64,000 nt of DNA from CAVPMN01 sp963706425 (GCA_963706425.1 CAVPMN010000001.1:186001-250000), one strand, 5' to 3'. Positions 50,329 through 59,613 are shown, counted from the first letter of the stretch. Program-made: numbers and translations. The notes: generated by a model from the letters alone, not told the origin.

Positions 50329-51336
50329 TCAAGACTCGTCCATGGGTACGCGTGTGGCGTGCAGGACCACACCCGGCTCGACCGCGGCATCGTTGCCCAA
50401 CACGCTGAGCTCGTCGATCGACGCGCCCGCCCCCACCACCGATCCGGGGCCGACGATCGATCTGGTGACCGACGCCCCGGCTTCGACGCGTGCGCCGGGG
50501 AGCACCACGGAATCGGTCACCCGGGCGCCCGGCCCGATCGAGGCCCTCGCCATCACTACCGAATGGTGCACGACGGCGTCGTCTGCCACTTCCGATCGAG
50601 GTGACACGCCCACCTCCACGGGCGAGCGCACCCCGTCGATCAGATCGAGTTGGGCCTGCAGATAGGTGGCCGGCGTGCCTGCATCGATCCAGTAGGCGTG
50701 CGACTGCAAGGCGAACAGCGAGCTGTCGGTGACCATCGAGGGGAATGTCTCGCGTTCGATCGACACCCGACGACCGGCGGGGATGCGGTCGAGCACCGAC
50801 GGCTCGAGCACATAGGTGCCGGCATTGATCCAATTGGTCGGGGCCTCGTCAGCGGGGGGCTTCTCGATGAAGGCCTCGACCCGTCCCCGGTCGTCGATGG
50901 GCACGACCCCGTAGCGGCTGGGATCGTCGACCGGGGTGAGGGCGATGGTGGCCTCGGCTCCTCGGTCGTGGTGGGCCTTCCACAGATCGGTGACGTCGAG
51001 GTCGGTGAGCACGTCGCCGTTCACCACGAGGAACGTGGAGTCGATGCCGCCTTCGTCGGCGGCGAACCGCACCGCACCCGCGGTGTCGAGGGGCTCGGCC
51101 TCGACGGCGTAGTGGAGGCGCACACCTGCGCAGACATCGTCGGGGTAGGCCTCGAGGAAGGCGTCGGGTCGATAGCCGAGCGACAGGATGGCATCGCTCA
51201 CCCCGTGCTCGGCGAGGGCGGCGACCACCCGCTCGATCATCGGCCGGTCGACGACGGGGAGCATCTGCTTGGGAGTCGCCAACGTCAGCGGCCGCAGGCG
51301 CGTGCCGAAGCCGCCCACCAGGACGACAGCTCTCAC
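50329..51336 (-). CDS. Sugar-1-phosphate nucleotidyltransferase, mannose-1-P guanylyltransferase type
   Basis: 335 residues from the GTG at 51336. The nucleotidyltransferase domain has AVVLVGGFGTRLRPLTLATP and PKQMLPVVDRPMIERVV, then VVNGDVLTDLD, FIEKPPADEAPTNWINAGTY, and a C-terminal left-handed beta-helix (VVMARASIGPGARVTDSVVL). This two-part layout is that of ManC/ManB-like GDP-mannose pyrophosphorylases of actinobacteria; glucose-1-P is an alternative substrate. In the given sequence the frame is continuous with the upstream membrane protein, but a stop-start GTGA overlap in the corrected frame marks the true boundary. Confidence 0.85.
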   Translation of the reverse strand: MRAVVLVGGFGTRLRPLTLATPKQMLPVVDRPMIERVVAALAEHGVSDAILSLGYRPDAFLEAYPDDVCAGVRLHYAVEAEPLDTAGAVRFAADEGGIDSTFLVVNGDVLTDLDVTDLWKAHHDRGAEATIALTPVDDPSRYGVVPIDDRGRVEAFIEKPPADEAPTNWINAGTYVLEPSVLDRIPAGRRVSIERETFPSMVTDSSLFALQSHAYWIDAGTPATYLQAQLDLIDGVRSPVEVGVSPRSEVADDAVVHHSVVMARASIGPGARVTDSVVLPGARVEAGASVTRSIVGPGSVVGAGASIDELSVLGNDAAVEPGVVLHATRVPMDES

Positions 51337-52128
51337 GGGGTGGTGGCGGGTGGCACCGTCGAGTCGGTGGTGGGCACCGAGTCGGTGGGTGTCTCGGCAG
51401 ACGACCCCCGGATCGACCGTGGCGGACGGGTCGACCGTGGCCGACGGGTCGACACCGGCCAGAGGATCGGGGGTCGCTCCGCTACCTTCCACGTCGCTCA
51501 GGTTGTCGAGCGTGGGCACGCTGGCGGGACGAGGCACCTCGGTGCCTTCCGGCACGAGGGCCACGGTGATGGCGTCGCGGTCGCGGTCGAGCCGGATGGA
51601 GCCGAAGTCGCTGTCGTAGATCACCGGCTCCGCCTCCAGGTCGTCGGCCGGCCACTTGTAGACCCGCAGGACCGCCGGTTGCCCGTTGCAGTCGTCGCCG
51701 GACTGGAGCTTGCGCCCGTCGGGCAGCGTGATGGAGTCGGATCCGAAGTCGATGTCGACGATCTCGCCCCATTTGGCGAGCGTGGCGTTCTTGCCACCGT
51801 GGCGGTCGCTGAACGGATGGATGTGGATGATGCCGTCGGCGTGGGTGTGGATGCCGGTGGTGTCGGGGTTGGCGTCGGACACGTCGGGCAGGAAGGTGTC
51901 GCACACGTAGAAGCCATAGGCGTTGTGCCAGTGGTCGGCCGAGGAGGGGGCCTCCGCACTGGCCGAGGTGAGCCCGGATTCGCCCCGGGCGAACACCACC
52001 AGCCCGATGCCCACCAGCACGATCGCCGCGATGGCGATCGGGAACATCAGCTTGGGACGAGAGGAGGTCTTGACGCCGCCGGCGCGTGCTGCGCGGGCGA
52101 CCTTTTTCGACGAGGATGCCTTGCCCAT
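51333..52128 (-). CDS. Membrane-anchored His-rich protein of unknown function (one-base frameshift near its end)
   Basis: Starts MGKASSSKKVARAARAGGVK, then one membrane helix (MFPIAIAAIVLVGIGLVVFA) and an extracytoplasmic domain with DHWHNAYGFYVCDTF and GIHTHADGIIHIHPFSDRHG, a dense His/Cys set that looks metal-binding. RVYKWPADDLEAEPVIYD and ALVPEGTEVPRPASVP follow. The tail has the repeat VDPSATVDPSATVDP. A G5 run (51405-51409) probably holds one base too many. In the corrected frame the tail reads GSSAETPTDSVPTTDSTVPP and stops at 51333 in a GTGA overlap with the nucleotidyltransferase. About 264 residues; function not known. Confidence 0.7.
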
Positions 52129-52140
52129 AGCGCGTTCACG

Positions 52141-53430
52141 CTAGCCGCCCGTGGGGGCCAGTCCGTCGCGGAGGCGCCAGAACAGCGTCTCGTAGGCCTC
52201 GGCCACCGCAGCGGGCGAGGCCCAGGACTCCACGAACGCCCGACCGGCGCGGCCCATCGCCTCCGCCTCGGCCGGTGCGTCGAGCAGCCGGCGGATCGCC
52301 TTGGTGAACGCCTCGGCATCGTCGGGCGGCACCGCCAGGCCGGCACCGGCCGCTGCGACCGTGCGGGCCACCTCGGTGCCCGGATCGACGCTGGCCACGA
52401 GTGGCCGGCCCGCCGCCAGGATCGAGTAGAGCTTGCTCGGCACGCTCGACCTGGCCAAACCGGTCTTGAGGGGCACCACGTGCAGATCGGCGGCCGCCAG
52501 CACCTCGGGCAGGCGGCGCCGGGGCTGCATGTCGATGAACCTCACGTTGGCCAGGCCGCGGGCGCGTCGCTCGAGGTCGGGACGGGCCGTGCCACCACCG
52601 TTGATGACGAACACCAGGTCGGGCTCGTCCCGCAGGACCACTGCCGCATCGAGCATCAGCTGCAACGACTGGGACAGCCCCACGTTGCCGGCATACATGA
52701 CCACCCGCTTGCCGGTGAGCCCGTAGTCGGCCCGATAGGCGTTCTCGCGGTCGGACGGGACGACGGCCGCCGTGTCGACGAAGTTGGGGATCACGGCCAC
52801 CTTCGCCTGCTGCCGACGAGCGGCGGAAGCGGACAGTCCCGCGCCGATCTTGGCGCGGACGTTGTCGGCCAGCTCGTCGGACAGCACCGTGACGGCGTCG
52901 GAGTGGCGATAGGTCATGCGCTCGAGCCAAGAGGCCGCCGCGATCACCTTGCGGCCGCTGAGCAGGCCGAGCTCGACCGCCACATCGGGGAACACGTCCT
53001 GGATGTTGAACACGAGCGGCACGCGGCGGGAGCGGGCAACCGCCCAGCCCGCCGGGCCGAGGGTGAGCGGTGGCGACATGGCCAACACGACATCGGGTCG
53101 AGGGCGACCGACGATGCCCGCGCCCGCGGCAAGGGCGGTGAAGCCGCCGAAGGCCAGGGAACGAGCCGGGATGTTGCTCTTGTCGGTGGGGAACGGATGC
53201 ACCCGGGTGATGCGGCCCCACTCCGTGTGCTGGGTCCGCAGGAGCTGCCCGTCCCAGCCGGGGTCGACCGCGTGATGGCGGTACCACGGCAGGGCGGAGA
53301 CCACGTGGAGGCGGTGGCCGCGCTTGGCCAACTCGGTGGCGATGCTCGTCATCACCTCGCCGGTGGGAGCGACATCAGGGGCGAAGTGGGGGCAGATGAC
53401 CTCGATCTGGAGCGGGCGCCCGGCGCTCAC
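52141..53430 (-). CDS. GT4 family glycosyltransferase, WcaI/WbuB-like
   Basis: 429 residues from a GTG in a GTGA overlap. The opening IEVICPHFAPDVAPTGEVMT and GHRLHVVSALPWYRHHAVDP is typical of the WcaI/WbuB glycosyltransferase subgroup, as is VFNIQDVFPDVAVELGLLSG. The C-terminal nucleotide-sugar site includes VMYAGNVGLSQSLQLMLDAA and SVPSKLYSILAAGRPLVASV. It would add a sugar to a growing lipid-linked glycan on the cytosolic face of the membrane. Confidence 0.85.
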   Translation of the reverse strand: MSAGRPLQIEVICPHFAPDVAPTGEVMTSIATELAKRGHRLHVVSALPWYRHHAVDPGWDGQLLRTQHTEWGRITRVHPFPTDKSNIPARSLAFGGFTALAAGAGIVGRPRPDVVLAMSPPLTLGPAGWAVARSRRVPLVFNIQDVFPDVAVELGLLSGRKVIAAASWLERMTYRHSDAVTVLSDELADNVRAKIGAGLSASAARRQQAKVAVIPNFVDTAAVVPSDRENAYRADYGLTGKRVVMYAGNVGLSQSLQLMLDAAVVLRDEPDLVFVINGGGTARPDLERRARGLANVRFIDMQPRRRLPEVLAAADLHVVPLKTGLARSSVPSKLYSILAAGRPLVASVDPGTEVARTVAAAGAGLAVPPDDAEAFTKAIRRLLDAPAEAEAMGRAGRAFVESWASPAAVAEAYETLFWRLRDGLAPTGG

Positions 53431-54632
53431 GGCCCGACCACCTCTCCTGCGGAGCCCACCCCGGGGGACGGCGTGCGGCCGAGCGCCAGGCGGTACACGT
53501 CGGCCAGGCGGTCGACCGCCCGCTGCCAGCTGAACTCGCTCGCCCGCGCCTGGGCCTGCACCGCCAAGGCCTCACGGTGCGCGGGCTCGACCAACACGCG
53601 ACGCATCTCGCGCGCCCACGCGCCGACGTCGTCGGGATCGAGCAACTCGCCGCCCGACGCGATGACCTCGGGCAACGCGCCGTTGCGCGCTGCGAGCACG
53701 GGACAACCTCGGCTCATGGCCTCGAGTACCGGCAAACCGAACCCTTCATAGCGTGATGGGAACGCTAGTGCGACGGCCCGCCGGTAGAGGAGGTCGAGGT
53801 GATCGGCCGGGATGCGCCCGGTGCGCCGCACCGACCGCGCCACACCGAGCTCGTGCATCAGGGACCGCACCGCTCCCTCCGACGGGCCGGTTCCCGCGGT
53901 GAGCACCAGGGCCACCTCGGGGTGATCAGCGACCACCTCGGCGAAGGCGCGCACGAGAGTCTCGTGGTTCTTGTGGGGATAGGTGATGGCCGGATAGAGG
54001 AAGAACGGACGACCCTCGAGCTGATAGGAGCGCAGCACCTCGCGCTCGTCGACGGGCGGTGGCGGTGCGTCGTCGAGGCCCGGTGGCACGCACACGACCT
54101 TCCCCGGATCGATCGCCAGGCGCGAGGCGATGTCGCGCCGAGCCCAGTCGCTGAGGGTCACCACCACCCGGGCCCGCCGGACGGACCGCGGCACGACGGC
54201 GTGCAGGTACGCCCGCTTGGCGAGGCTGAAGTGCTCGGGCATCGCCCAGGGCTGCAGATCGTGCACGGTCACCACCCCGGGCCCGCCCTCGACGAGCGGC
54301 ATCGTGCCTCCGGTGTGGTGCATCACCTCGATGCCGCGCTGGCGGGCCGCCCGGACCAACCAGGTGCTCTCACCCACCACCCGAGCCGCCTTGCTCGCAC
54401 CGCTGAAGGGCGCCACCTCGGTGGAGAAGCGCTCGACCAGGTCGGGGTGGCCCTCGACGAACGCCCGGTTGACGAACAGGGTGACGGCGAGATCGCGGTG
54501 CCGCTCGGGCATCGACGCCCAGGTGCGCAGGAGGCCCACCGTGTACTCCTCGCTGCCCCCCACCACCCCCGGCACCAGGCCGAGCAGGTTGCACCCGACA
54601 CGGCTTCGCGTAGCGGTGGGCTCGGGGGTCAT
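53427..54632 (-). CDS. GT4 family glycosyltransferase
   Basis: 401 residues from ATG 54632, overlapping its upstream neighbour by ATGA. N-terminal CNLLGLVPGVVGGSEEYTVG and VMHHTGGTMPLVEGGPGVVT; C-terminal FFLYPAITYPHKNHETLVRA and the EX7E-type motif in FPSRYEGFGLPVLEAMSRGC. Similar to mannosyl- or rhamnosyltransferases of surface-polysaccharide clusters; donor and acceptor cannot be assigned. Confidence 0.87.
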   Translation of the reverse strand: MTPEPTATRSRVGCNLLGLVPGVVGGSEEYTVGLLRTWASMPERHRDLAVTLFVNRAFVEGHPDLVERFSTEVAPFSGASKAARVVGESTWLVRAARQRGIEVMHHTGGTMPLVEGGPGVVTVHDLQPWAMPEHFSLAKRAYLHAVVPRSVRRARVVVTLSDWARRDIASRLAIDPGKVVCVPPGLDDAPPPPVDEREVLRSYQLEGRPFFLYPAITYPHKNHETLVRAFAEVVADHPEVALVLTAGTGPSEGAVRSLMHELGVARSVRRTGRIPADHLDLLYRRAVALAFPSRYEGFGLPVLEAMSRGCPVLAARNGALPEVIASGGELLDPDDVGAWAREMRRVLVEPAHREALAVQAQARASEFSWQRAVDRLADVYRLALGRTPSPGVGSAGEVVGP

Positions 54633-55747
54633 CGGTGCGCCCGCTCCATGGCCGACCGGTAGGCGTCGACCAGCAGATCGGCGGTGCGCTCCCAGGTGTA
54701 GCTGCCGGCGCGCCGCCGGCCATCGGCGGCCATGGTGGCGGCCAGGTCGGCGTCGTCGAGCACGCGGGCCAGCGCCGTGGCGATGGCGGCCGCGTCGGTG
54801 GGCTCGACGAGCAGACCGGCGTCGGCGGCCACCTCGGCGGTGGCGGTGCCGATCGAGGTCACCACCGGCGTGCCCTGGGCCATCGCCTCGAGCACCGGCA
54901 GCCCGAAGCCTTCGGCCAGGCTCGGCAGGCAGAACACCGACGCGCCGGCATAGAGCGCTCGCAGCTCGCCGGGGGGCACGAAGCCGATGCGACGGACACG
55001 GGGCCGGATGTCGGGAGTGAGCAGCGCATCGAGGTCTTCGTTCCAGCCGTCGGGGCCGGCGAGGGCCAGCACCACGTCGTCGCGGCCGAGCAGACCGAAG
55101 GCGCGCACGACGGCCGGCAGGTTCTTGCGGGGTTCCACCGTGCCCGCCCACAGGATGTATGGCGAGCCGAGGTCGTGGCGGGCCCGTACCCGTTCGACGT
55201 CTGCGTCCGACGCGATGACCTGAGGCACACCCCACGGCACCAACTGGAGCCGGTCCGCATCGAACCCGTGCCGGACACAAGCGTCGATGGTGGCCTGCGA
55301 GGGGGCGATGACGATGTCGGCGTCGCGACGGGCCAACTCGATCGCCCGCCGGAAGAACCGCAACCCGTGGCGGGTGACATGGGTGGGCTGGTCGAGGAAC
55401 GCCAGGTCGTGCACCGTGACGACCATCGGCGCGCTGCGGGGCGGCATGGCCATGCCCGTCGCGTGGATGACATCGACCGGTCCGGTTGCACGTTCGACCC
55501 GTGGCCGGCGCAGCACGTGCCACGACTCGTAGAGCGCAAGGCGCGGGAGGGGCAACAGCTCGACCGCAACCGACGGTCGCCACTCGGGCGCCGGCTGATC
55601 ACGGTGACGCGCCGCCACGCCGACGACCGTGACGTCGTCTCGTCGGGCCAGCGCCTCGACCGAGTCGAGGGCGGCGCGAGCGGTACCACCGGGAACGTCG
55701 TGCCAGCACTGTTCGAGCGTCACCGCGACGCGCAGCTGTGCGGACAA
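54629..55747 (-). CDS. GT4 family glycosyltransferase
   Basis: 372 residues from a TTG at 55747 (TTG TCC GCA CAG). N-terminal VTLEQCWHDVPGGTARAALD and DVIHATGMAMPPR; C-terminal YILWAGTVEPRKNLPAVVRA and LPSLAEGFGLPVLEAMAQGT with the EX7E motif. Third of three adjacent GT4 genes on this strand, coupled to the next by ATGA. Confidence 0.86.
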   Translation of the reverse strand: MSAQLRVAVTLEQCWHDVPGGTARAALDSVEALARRDDVTVVGVAARHRDQPAPEWRPSVAVELLPLPRLALYESWHVLRRPRVERATGPVDVIHATGMAMPPRSAPMVVTVHDLAFLDQPTHVTRHGLRFFRRAIELARRDADIVIAPSQATIDACVRHGFDADRLQLVPWGVPQVIASDADVERVRARHDLGSPYILWAGTVEPRKNLPAVVRAFGLLGRDDVVLALAGPDGWNEDLDALLTPDIRPRVRRIGFVPPGELRALYAGASVFCLPSLAEGFGLPVLEAMAQGTPVVTSIGTATAEVAADAGLLVEPTDAAAIATALARVLDDADLAATMAADGRRRAGSYTWERTADLLVDAYRSAMERAHR

Positions 55748-55756
55748 GACTCCCCG

Positions 55757-56695
55757 TCAGAGATCGAGGGTGCGGCGGAAGTACGCGATGGTCTGTTCGA
55801 GGCCCTCGCGCAAGGGCACCGTGGGCTCCCAACCGAGCTTGCCTCGGGCCACGGTGAGATCGGGCCGCCGCTGCCGGGGGTCGTCGACCGGCAGCGGTTC
55901 GTAGAGGATCTCGGTGCCGGTGGCGACCAGCTCGCTGACCATCTCGGCCAGCTCGCGAACGGTGAACTCGGTGTCGTTGCCGATGTTGACCGGTCCGGTC
56001 TCGTCGGAGTCGAGCAACGCCAGCAGGCCCCGCACCTCGTCGTCGACGTAGCAGAAGCTGCGCGACTGGCTGCCGTCGCCGTAGATGGTGAGCGGCTTGC
56101 CTTGCAGCGCCTGCACGACGAAGTTGGACACGACCCGACCGTCCTCGGCCCGCATGCGAGGGCCGTAGGTGTTGAAGATGCGCACGATGCGCACCTCGAG
56201 GCCGTGATAGCGGTGGTAGGCCATGGTCATCGCCTCGGCGAAGCGCTTGGCCTCGTCGTAGACACCTCGCGGCCCGACCGGGTTGACATGACCCCAGTAG
56301 GTCTCGGGCTGCGGGTGCACCTGCGGATCGCCATAGACCTCGCTGGTCGACGCCAGCATGAACGTGGCCGACTTGGCCTTGGCCAGGCCGAGGGTGTTGT
56401 GCGTGCCGAGGCTGCCCACCTTGAGTGTCTGGATGGGCATCTCGAGGTAGTCCTTGGGCGACGCCGGGCTGGCGAAGTGCAACACGGTGTCGACCGGGCC
56501 CTCGACGTCGACGTACTGGCTGACGTCGTGCTCGACGAAGCTGAACGAAGGGTTGCCGAGCAGGTGCTCGATGTTGGCCCTCGAGCCCGTGAGCAGGTTG
56601 TCGATGGCCACCACCTGGTCGCCCCGCTCGAGCAGCTGCTCGCAGAGGTGCGACCCCAGGAAGCCGGCCCCGCCGGTCACCACGACTCGAGCCAT
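55757..56695 (-). CDS. uxs: UDP-glucuronate decarboxylase (UDP-xylose synthase)
   Basis: 312 residues from ATG 56695, sharing a TGATG junction with ugd. Extended SDR: VVTGGAGFLGSHLCEQLLER, HFASPASPKDYLEMPIQTLK, MLASTSEVYGDPQVHPQ, the catalytic YDEAKRFAEA and RIFNTYGPRMRAEDGRVVSN. This set is specific to UXS-type decarboxylases. It makes UDP-xylose from the UDP-glucuronate supplied by the adjacent Ugd. Confidence 0.92.
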   Translation of the reverse strand: MARVVVTGGAGFLGSHLCEQLLERGDQVVAIDNLLTGSRANIEHLLGNPSFSFVEHDVSQYVDVEGPVDTVLHFASPASPKDYLEMPIQTLKVGSLGTHNTLGLAKAKSATFMLASTSEVYGDPQVHPQPETYWGHVNPVGPRGVYDEAKRFAEAMTMAYHRYHGLEVRIVRIFNTYGPRMRAEDGRVVSNFVVQALQGKPLTIYGDGSQSRSFCYVDDEVRGLLALLDSDETGPVNIGNDTEFTVRELAEMVSELVATGTEILYEPLPVDDPRQRRPDLTVARGKLGWEPTVPLREGLEQTIAYFRRTLDL

Positions 56696-57978
56696 CAGCT
56701 TCTCCCGATCCCGTCGTAGACGAAGCCCCGTCGCAGCAGAGCGGTGCGATCGAGCAGGTTGCGTGCATCGATCACCCGGCGCGACGCCATGAGCCCCGCC
56801 ACCTTGTCGAGATCGAGCCACTTGAACTCGTCCCATTCGGTGAGCACCGTGAGCACATCGGCCCCCTCACACGCCGCGTAGGGGTCGTCGACCAGCTCGA
56901 TGGCCTCGAAGTCGGTGATCGGCTCGGAGACCGTGGGGTCGTAGGCGCAGACCACGGCGCCCTGCTCGAGCAGGCGGCGGACGATCTCGAGTGACGGAGA
57001 CTCGCGCAGGTCGTCGGTGTTGGCCTTGAACGTCAGCCCCCACACCGCCACCCGCACGCCGTCGAGCGAGCCGCCCACGATGTTGGTGACCTTCTGCGCG
57101 ACCCGGCCGAACTGCTCGTCGTTGACCGAGATGACGCCCTCGAGCAGGTCGAAGTGGTAGCCGCCCTCGTTGGCGAGGTGCAGCAGCGCTCGCGAGTCCT
57201 TCGGGAAGCACGAGCCGCCCCAGCCCGGGCCGGGTCGGAGGAACTCGTGACCGATGCGCTTGTCGTAGCCCATGCCGAGCACGACGTCGTTGACGTCGGC
57301 ACCGACCGCCTCGCACACCGCGGCGATGGCGTTGACGAACGAGAGCTTGGTGGCGAGGAAGGCGTTGCTCGCGTACTTGATGGTCTCGGCCGACGCCGGG
57401 TCGGTGACCATGAGCGGTGCCGGCACGCCGAGGTAGAGCGAGGCGACCCGGATGGCCGCGCTCTGATCGTCGCTGCCGATGATGACCCGGTCGGGGTTGA
57501 GGAAGTCGTTGACGGCCGAGCCCTCGCGCAGGAACTCGGGGTTCGACACGACGAAGACGTCGGAGCGGCCGAGCGCGAGTTCGACGAACCTGGTGGAGCC
57601 CACCGGCACCGTGGACTTGTTGACCACGATCGACTCGGGCGGCAGATGCGGGGAGATCTCGCGGGCTGCGGCTTCGATGTAGCTGAGGTCGGCCGAGCCG
57701 TCGAGGCCCTGGGGGGTGGGCACGCACAGATAGGCGAACTCCGACGCCGCAGCCGCTGCGGCGGTGTCGGTGACGAAGCTGAGACGCCCCGAGCGCAGCC
57801 CTTCGCGCACCAGATCGTCGAGGCCGGCCTCGAGGATGGGCACCTCGCCCCGGTTGAGCATGGCGACCTTGTCGGCGTCGATGTCGACACAGGTGACATC
57901 GTGCCCGAGGTGCGCCAGACAGGCGCCGGTCGTGAGACCGACATAACCCGTACCGATGACCGCCACCTGACTACCCAT
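56695..57978 (-). CDS. ugd: UDP-glucose 6-dehydrogenase
   Basis: 427 residues from ATG 57978, which follows a GAGG ribosome site; a GTG two codons earlier is less likely. N-terminal NAD domain VAVIGTGYVGLTTGACLAHL, central IKYASNAFLATKLSFVNAIA, catalytic Cys in GWGGSCFPKDSRALLHLAN and the UDP-binding domain starting VAVWGLTFKANTDDLRESPS. It oxidises UDP-glucose to UDP-glucuronate. First gene of an apparent eight-gene operon running to 49362. Confidence 0.94.
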   Translation of the reverse strand: MGSQVAVIGTGYVGLTTGACLAHLGHDVTCVDIDADKVAMLNRGEVPILEAGLDDLVREGLRSGRLSFVTDTAAAAAASEFAYLCVPTPQGLDGSADLSYIEAAAREISPHLPPESIVVNKSTVPVGSTRFVELALGRSDVFVVSNPEFLREGSAVNDFLNPDRVIIGSDDQSAAIRVASLYLGVPAPLMVTDPASAETIKYASNAFLATKLSFVNAIAAVCEAVGADVNDVVLGMGYDKRIGHEFLRPGPGWGGSCFPKDSRALLHLANEGGYHFDLLEGVISVNDEQFGRVAQKVTNIVGGSLDGVRVAVWGLTFKANTDDLRESPSLEIVRRLLEQGAVVCAYDPTVSEPITDFEAIELVDDPYAACEGADVLTVLTEWDEFKWLDLDKVAGLMASRRVIDARNLLDRTALLRRGFVYDGIGRS

Positions 57979-58079
57979 GTGCACACCTCACTGCGCCTGG
58001 GACACCCGCGGCGGACCAGCTCCGGCCGCCGAGCCGAACACGATCCCGAGCGGTGTCATGCCGTTCCGCCGAAGGTCAC

Positions 58080-58110
58080 ATGGTACAGGACAGGGGTTCC
58101 CTGTTGACAA
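58080..58110 (-). promoter_or_regulatory. Possible ugd promoter with a dyad in its spacer
   Basis: On the minus strand TTGTCA (58110-58105) and TACCAT (58085-58080) are 19 bases apart, slightly long for a housekeeping promoter. Between them the perfect dyad ACAGGG-N3-CCCTGT (58104-58090) could be an operator. It lies about 102 bases ahead of ugd. A weak terminator of the LCP gene is an alternative reading. Confidence 0.35.
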
Positions 58111-58126
58111 GCGTCTCGTGAGGCGT

Positions 58127-59570
58127 TCAGCCGCAGGTCACACCCGGAGGCGGGCCGGGGACGTAGCCGACCGACGAATCGGGCACCGTCGGTGGCGGTG
58201 GTCGGGTCGCCCGGCGCCGGTGCCGCCGTGGTGGTGGTCGTGGTCGTGGCCAGGAACTCGGTGAAGTCCTCGGCCGGGCGAGGTTCGGCGCGGATGGCCG
58301 TGAAGTCGTCGGCGGTCACCAGCGCCACGGTGACGTCGGGCGCCAGATTCGCGTCAGCCACGAAGTCGACCTCGCCGTCGACGAAGCGGGCCACCTCGAC
58401 GGCCTGGTTCTCGTTGCCCGGCGCATAGACGATCGTGGTGCGGTCGTAGCGGAAGCTCGACGCGTCGCTCGAGCGCACGGGCACGAACCGGTGGACGGCC
58501 AGCGCATCGAGGGCAGCGCGACCCTGCCCGTTGACGCCGGATCCGTTCTGCACCTCGACTCGGATGCTCGGGATGAGGTCGGAGGCAGCGTCGACGCCGC
58601 GGAATCGGTCGAGGATCGGCTGGGCGCCACGTTCGTCGAGGAACACGACGGACGCATCGCCGGCGAATCCGCCGCGGGTCGGCGGGGTGAAGACCGCGAG
58701 CGACTCGGGATCGAAGTTGCGGAACTGCGTGCCGAGGTCGATGAGGTCCTGCGTGGTGAGCTGGTCGTCGAGGGTGACGTTCTTCTGGGCGACGCTGATG
58801 AGCTGGGTGAGCGTGAAGGGATTGCGCACCCCGCGTGCCACGGCCCGCTTGAGGGCCGCTTTGATGAAGGTCTGCTGACGGCTGATGCGGCCGTAGTCGC
58901 TCGACGGATCGCTCTTCCAGCCCTTGCCCTCGTTGATCTCGAAGTAGCGCGAGCGGGAGAAGGCGAGTGCCTGATCGGGGTCGAGGGTGACGCAGCCCGT
59001 CTCGAGGACCTCGAGGCCGGTCTGCTTGTCGCGGGCCTGCCACGGGAAGTAGATCGGGACGCCGTCGATCGCCGACACGAGCTCCTTGAAGCCGGCGAAG
59101 TCGACCTGCACGAAGTGGTGGATCGGGATGTCGAAGTTCGCCTGGATCGTCTCGATCAGCCGCTCGGGACCGCCCAGGGCCATGGCCGAGTTGATGCGGC
59201 CCTTCGAGGTGCCGCCGCCGATGGGGATCCACAGGTCACGCGGCAGCGACAGCAGCATCGCCTGCTCCGAGGCCGGATCGACCCGCAGGATCATGATCGT
59301 GTCGGTGTTCTTCGTGCTCGTGCGACCGATGTTGACCGGATCGCCGGCCGCCAGTCCGGTGCCGTCGTCGACGCCCACCATGAGGATGTTCTGGGGCTCG
59401 GACGACGGCGGGCTGTCGTCGAGCACGCTGCCGATGCTGAGTCGCGGCACCGCACTGACCTCGCGCTGCACGTAGGTGAGCGCCGCCGCCGACCCGAAGC
59501 AAAGCACCACGAGCATCGCGTTGGCCACGATGAGCAGGCGTTGTGGCCACGTTCGGCGGGGTTTTCGCAC
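58127..59570 (-). CDS. LCP (LytR-CpsA-Psr) family protein, one-base frameshift before its C-terminus
   Basis: From ATG 59570: an N-terminal anchor helix (LLIVANAMLVVLCFGSAAAL), then the LCP domain with NILMVGVDDGTG, TDTIMILRVDPASEQAMLLS, LPRDLWIPIGG and YGRISRQQTFIKAALKRAV. A C-terminal LytR_C domain follows (IRVEVQNGSGVNGQGRAALD). After a Thr-rich stretch the given frame runs on to 58056. The neighbouring frame reads DSSVGYVPGPPPGVTCG and stops at 58127, the usual LCP ending. One surplus base in the run at 58181-58183 explains it. LCP enzymes attach lipid-linked glycopolymers to peptidoglycan. Confidence 0.88.
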
Positions 59571-59613
59571 GACGGACGAGCGTACCAGTGGGCCCTTCGC
59601 CGTCCCGCGCGGG

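Noticed and set aside
50329..52128. Novel fusion enzyme of a His-rich domain and a nucleotidyltransferase
   Set aside because: Better explained by one surplus base in a G5 run; the corrected frame gives two genes with a GTGA junction.
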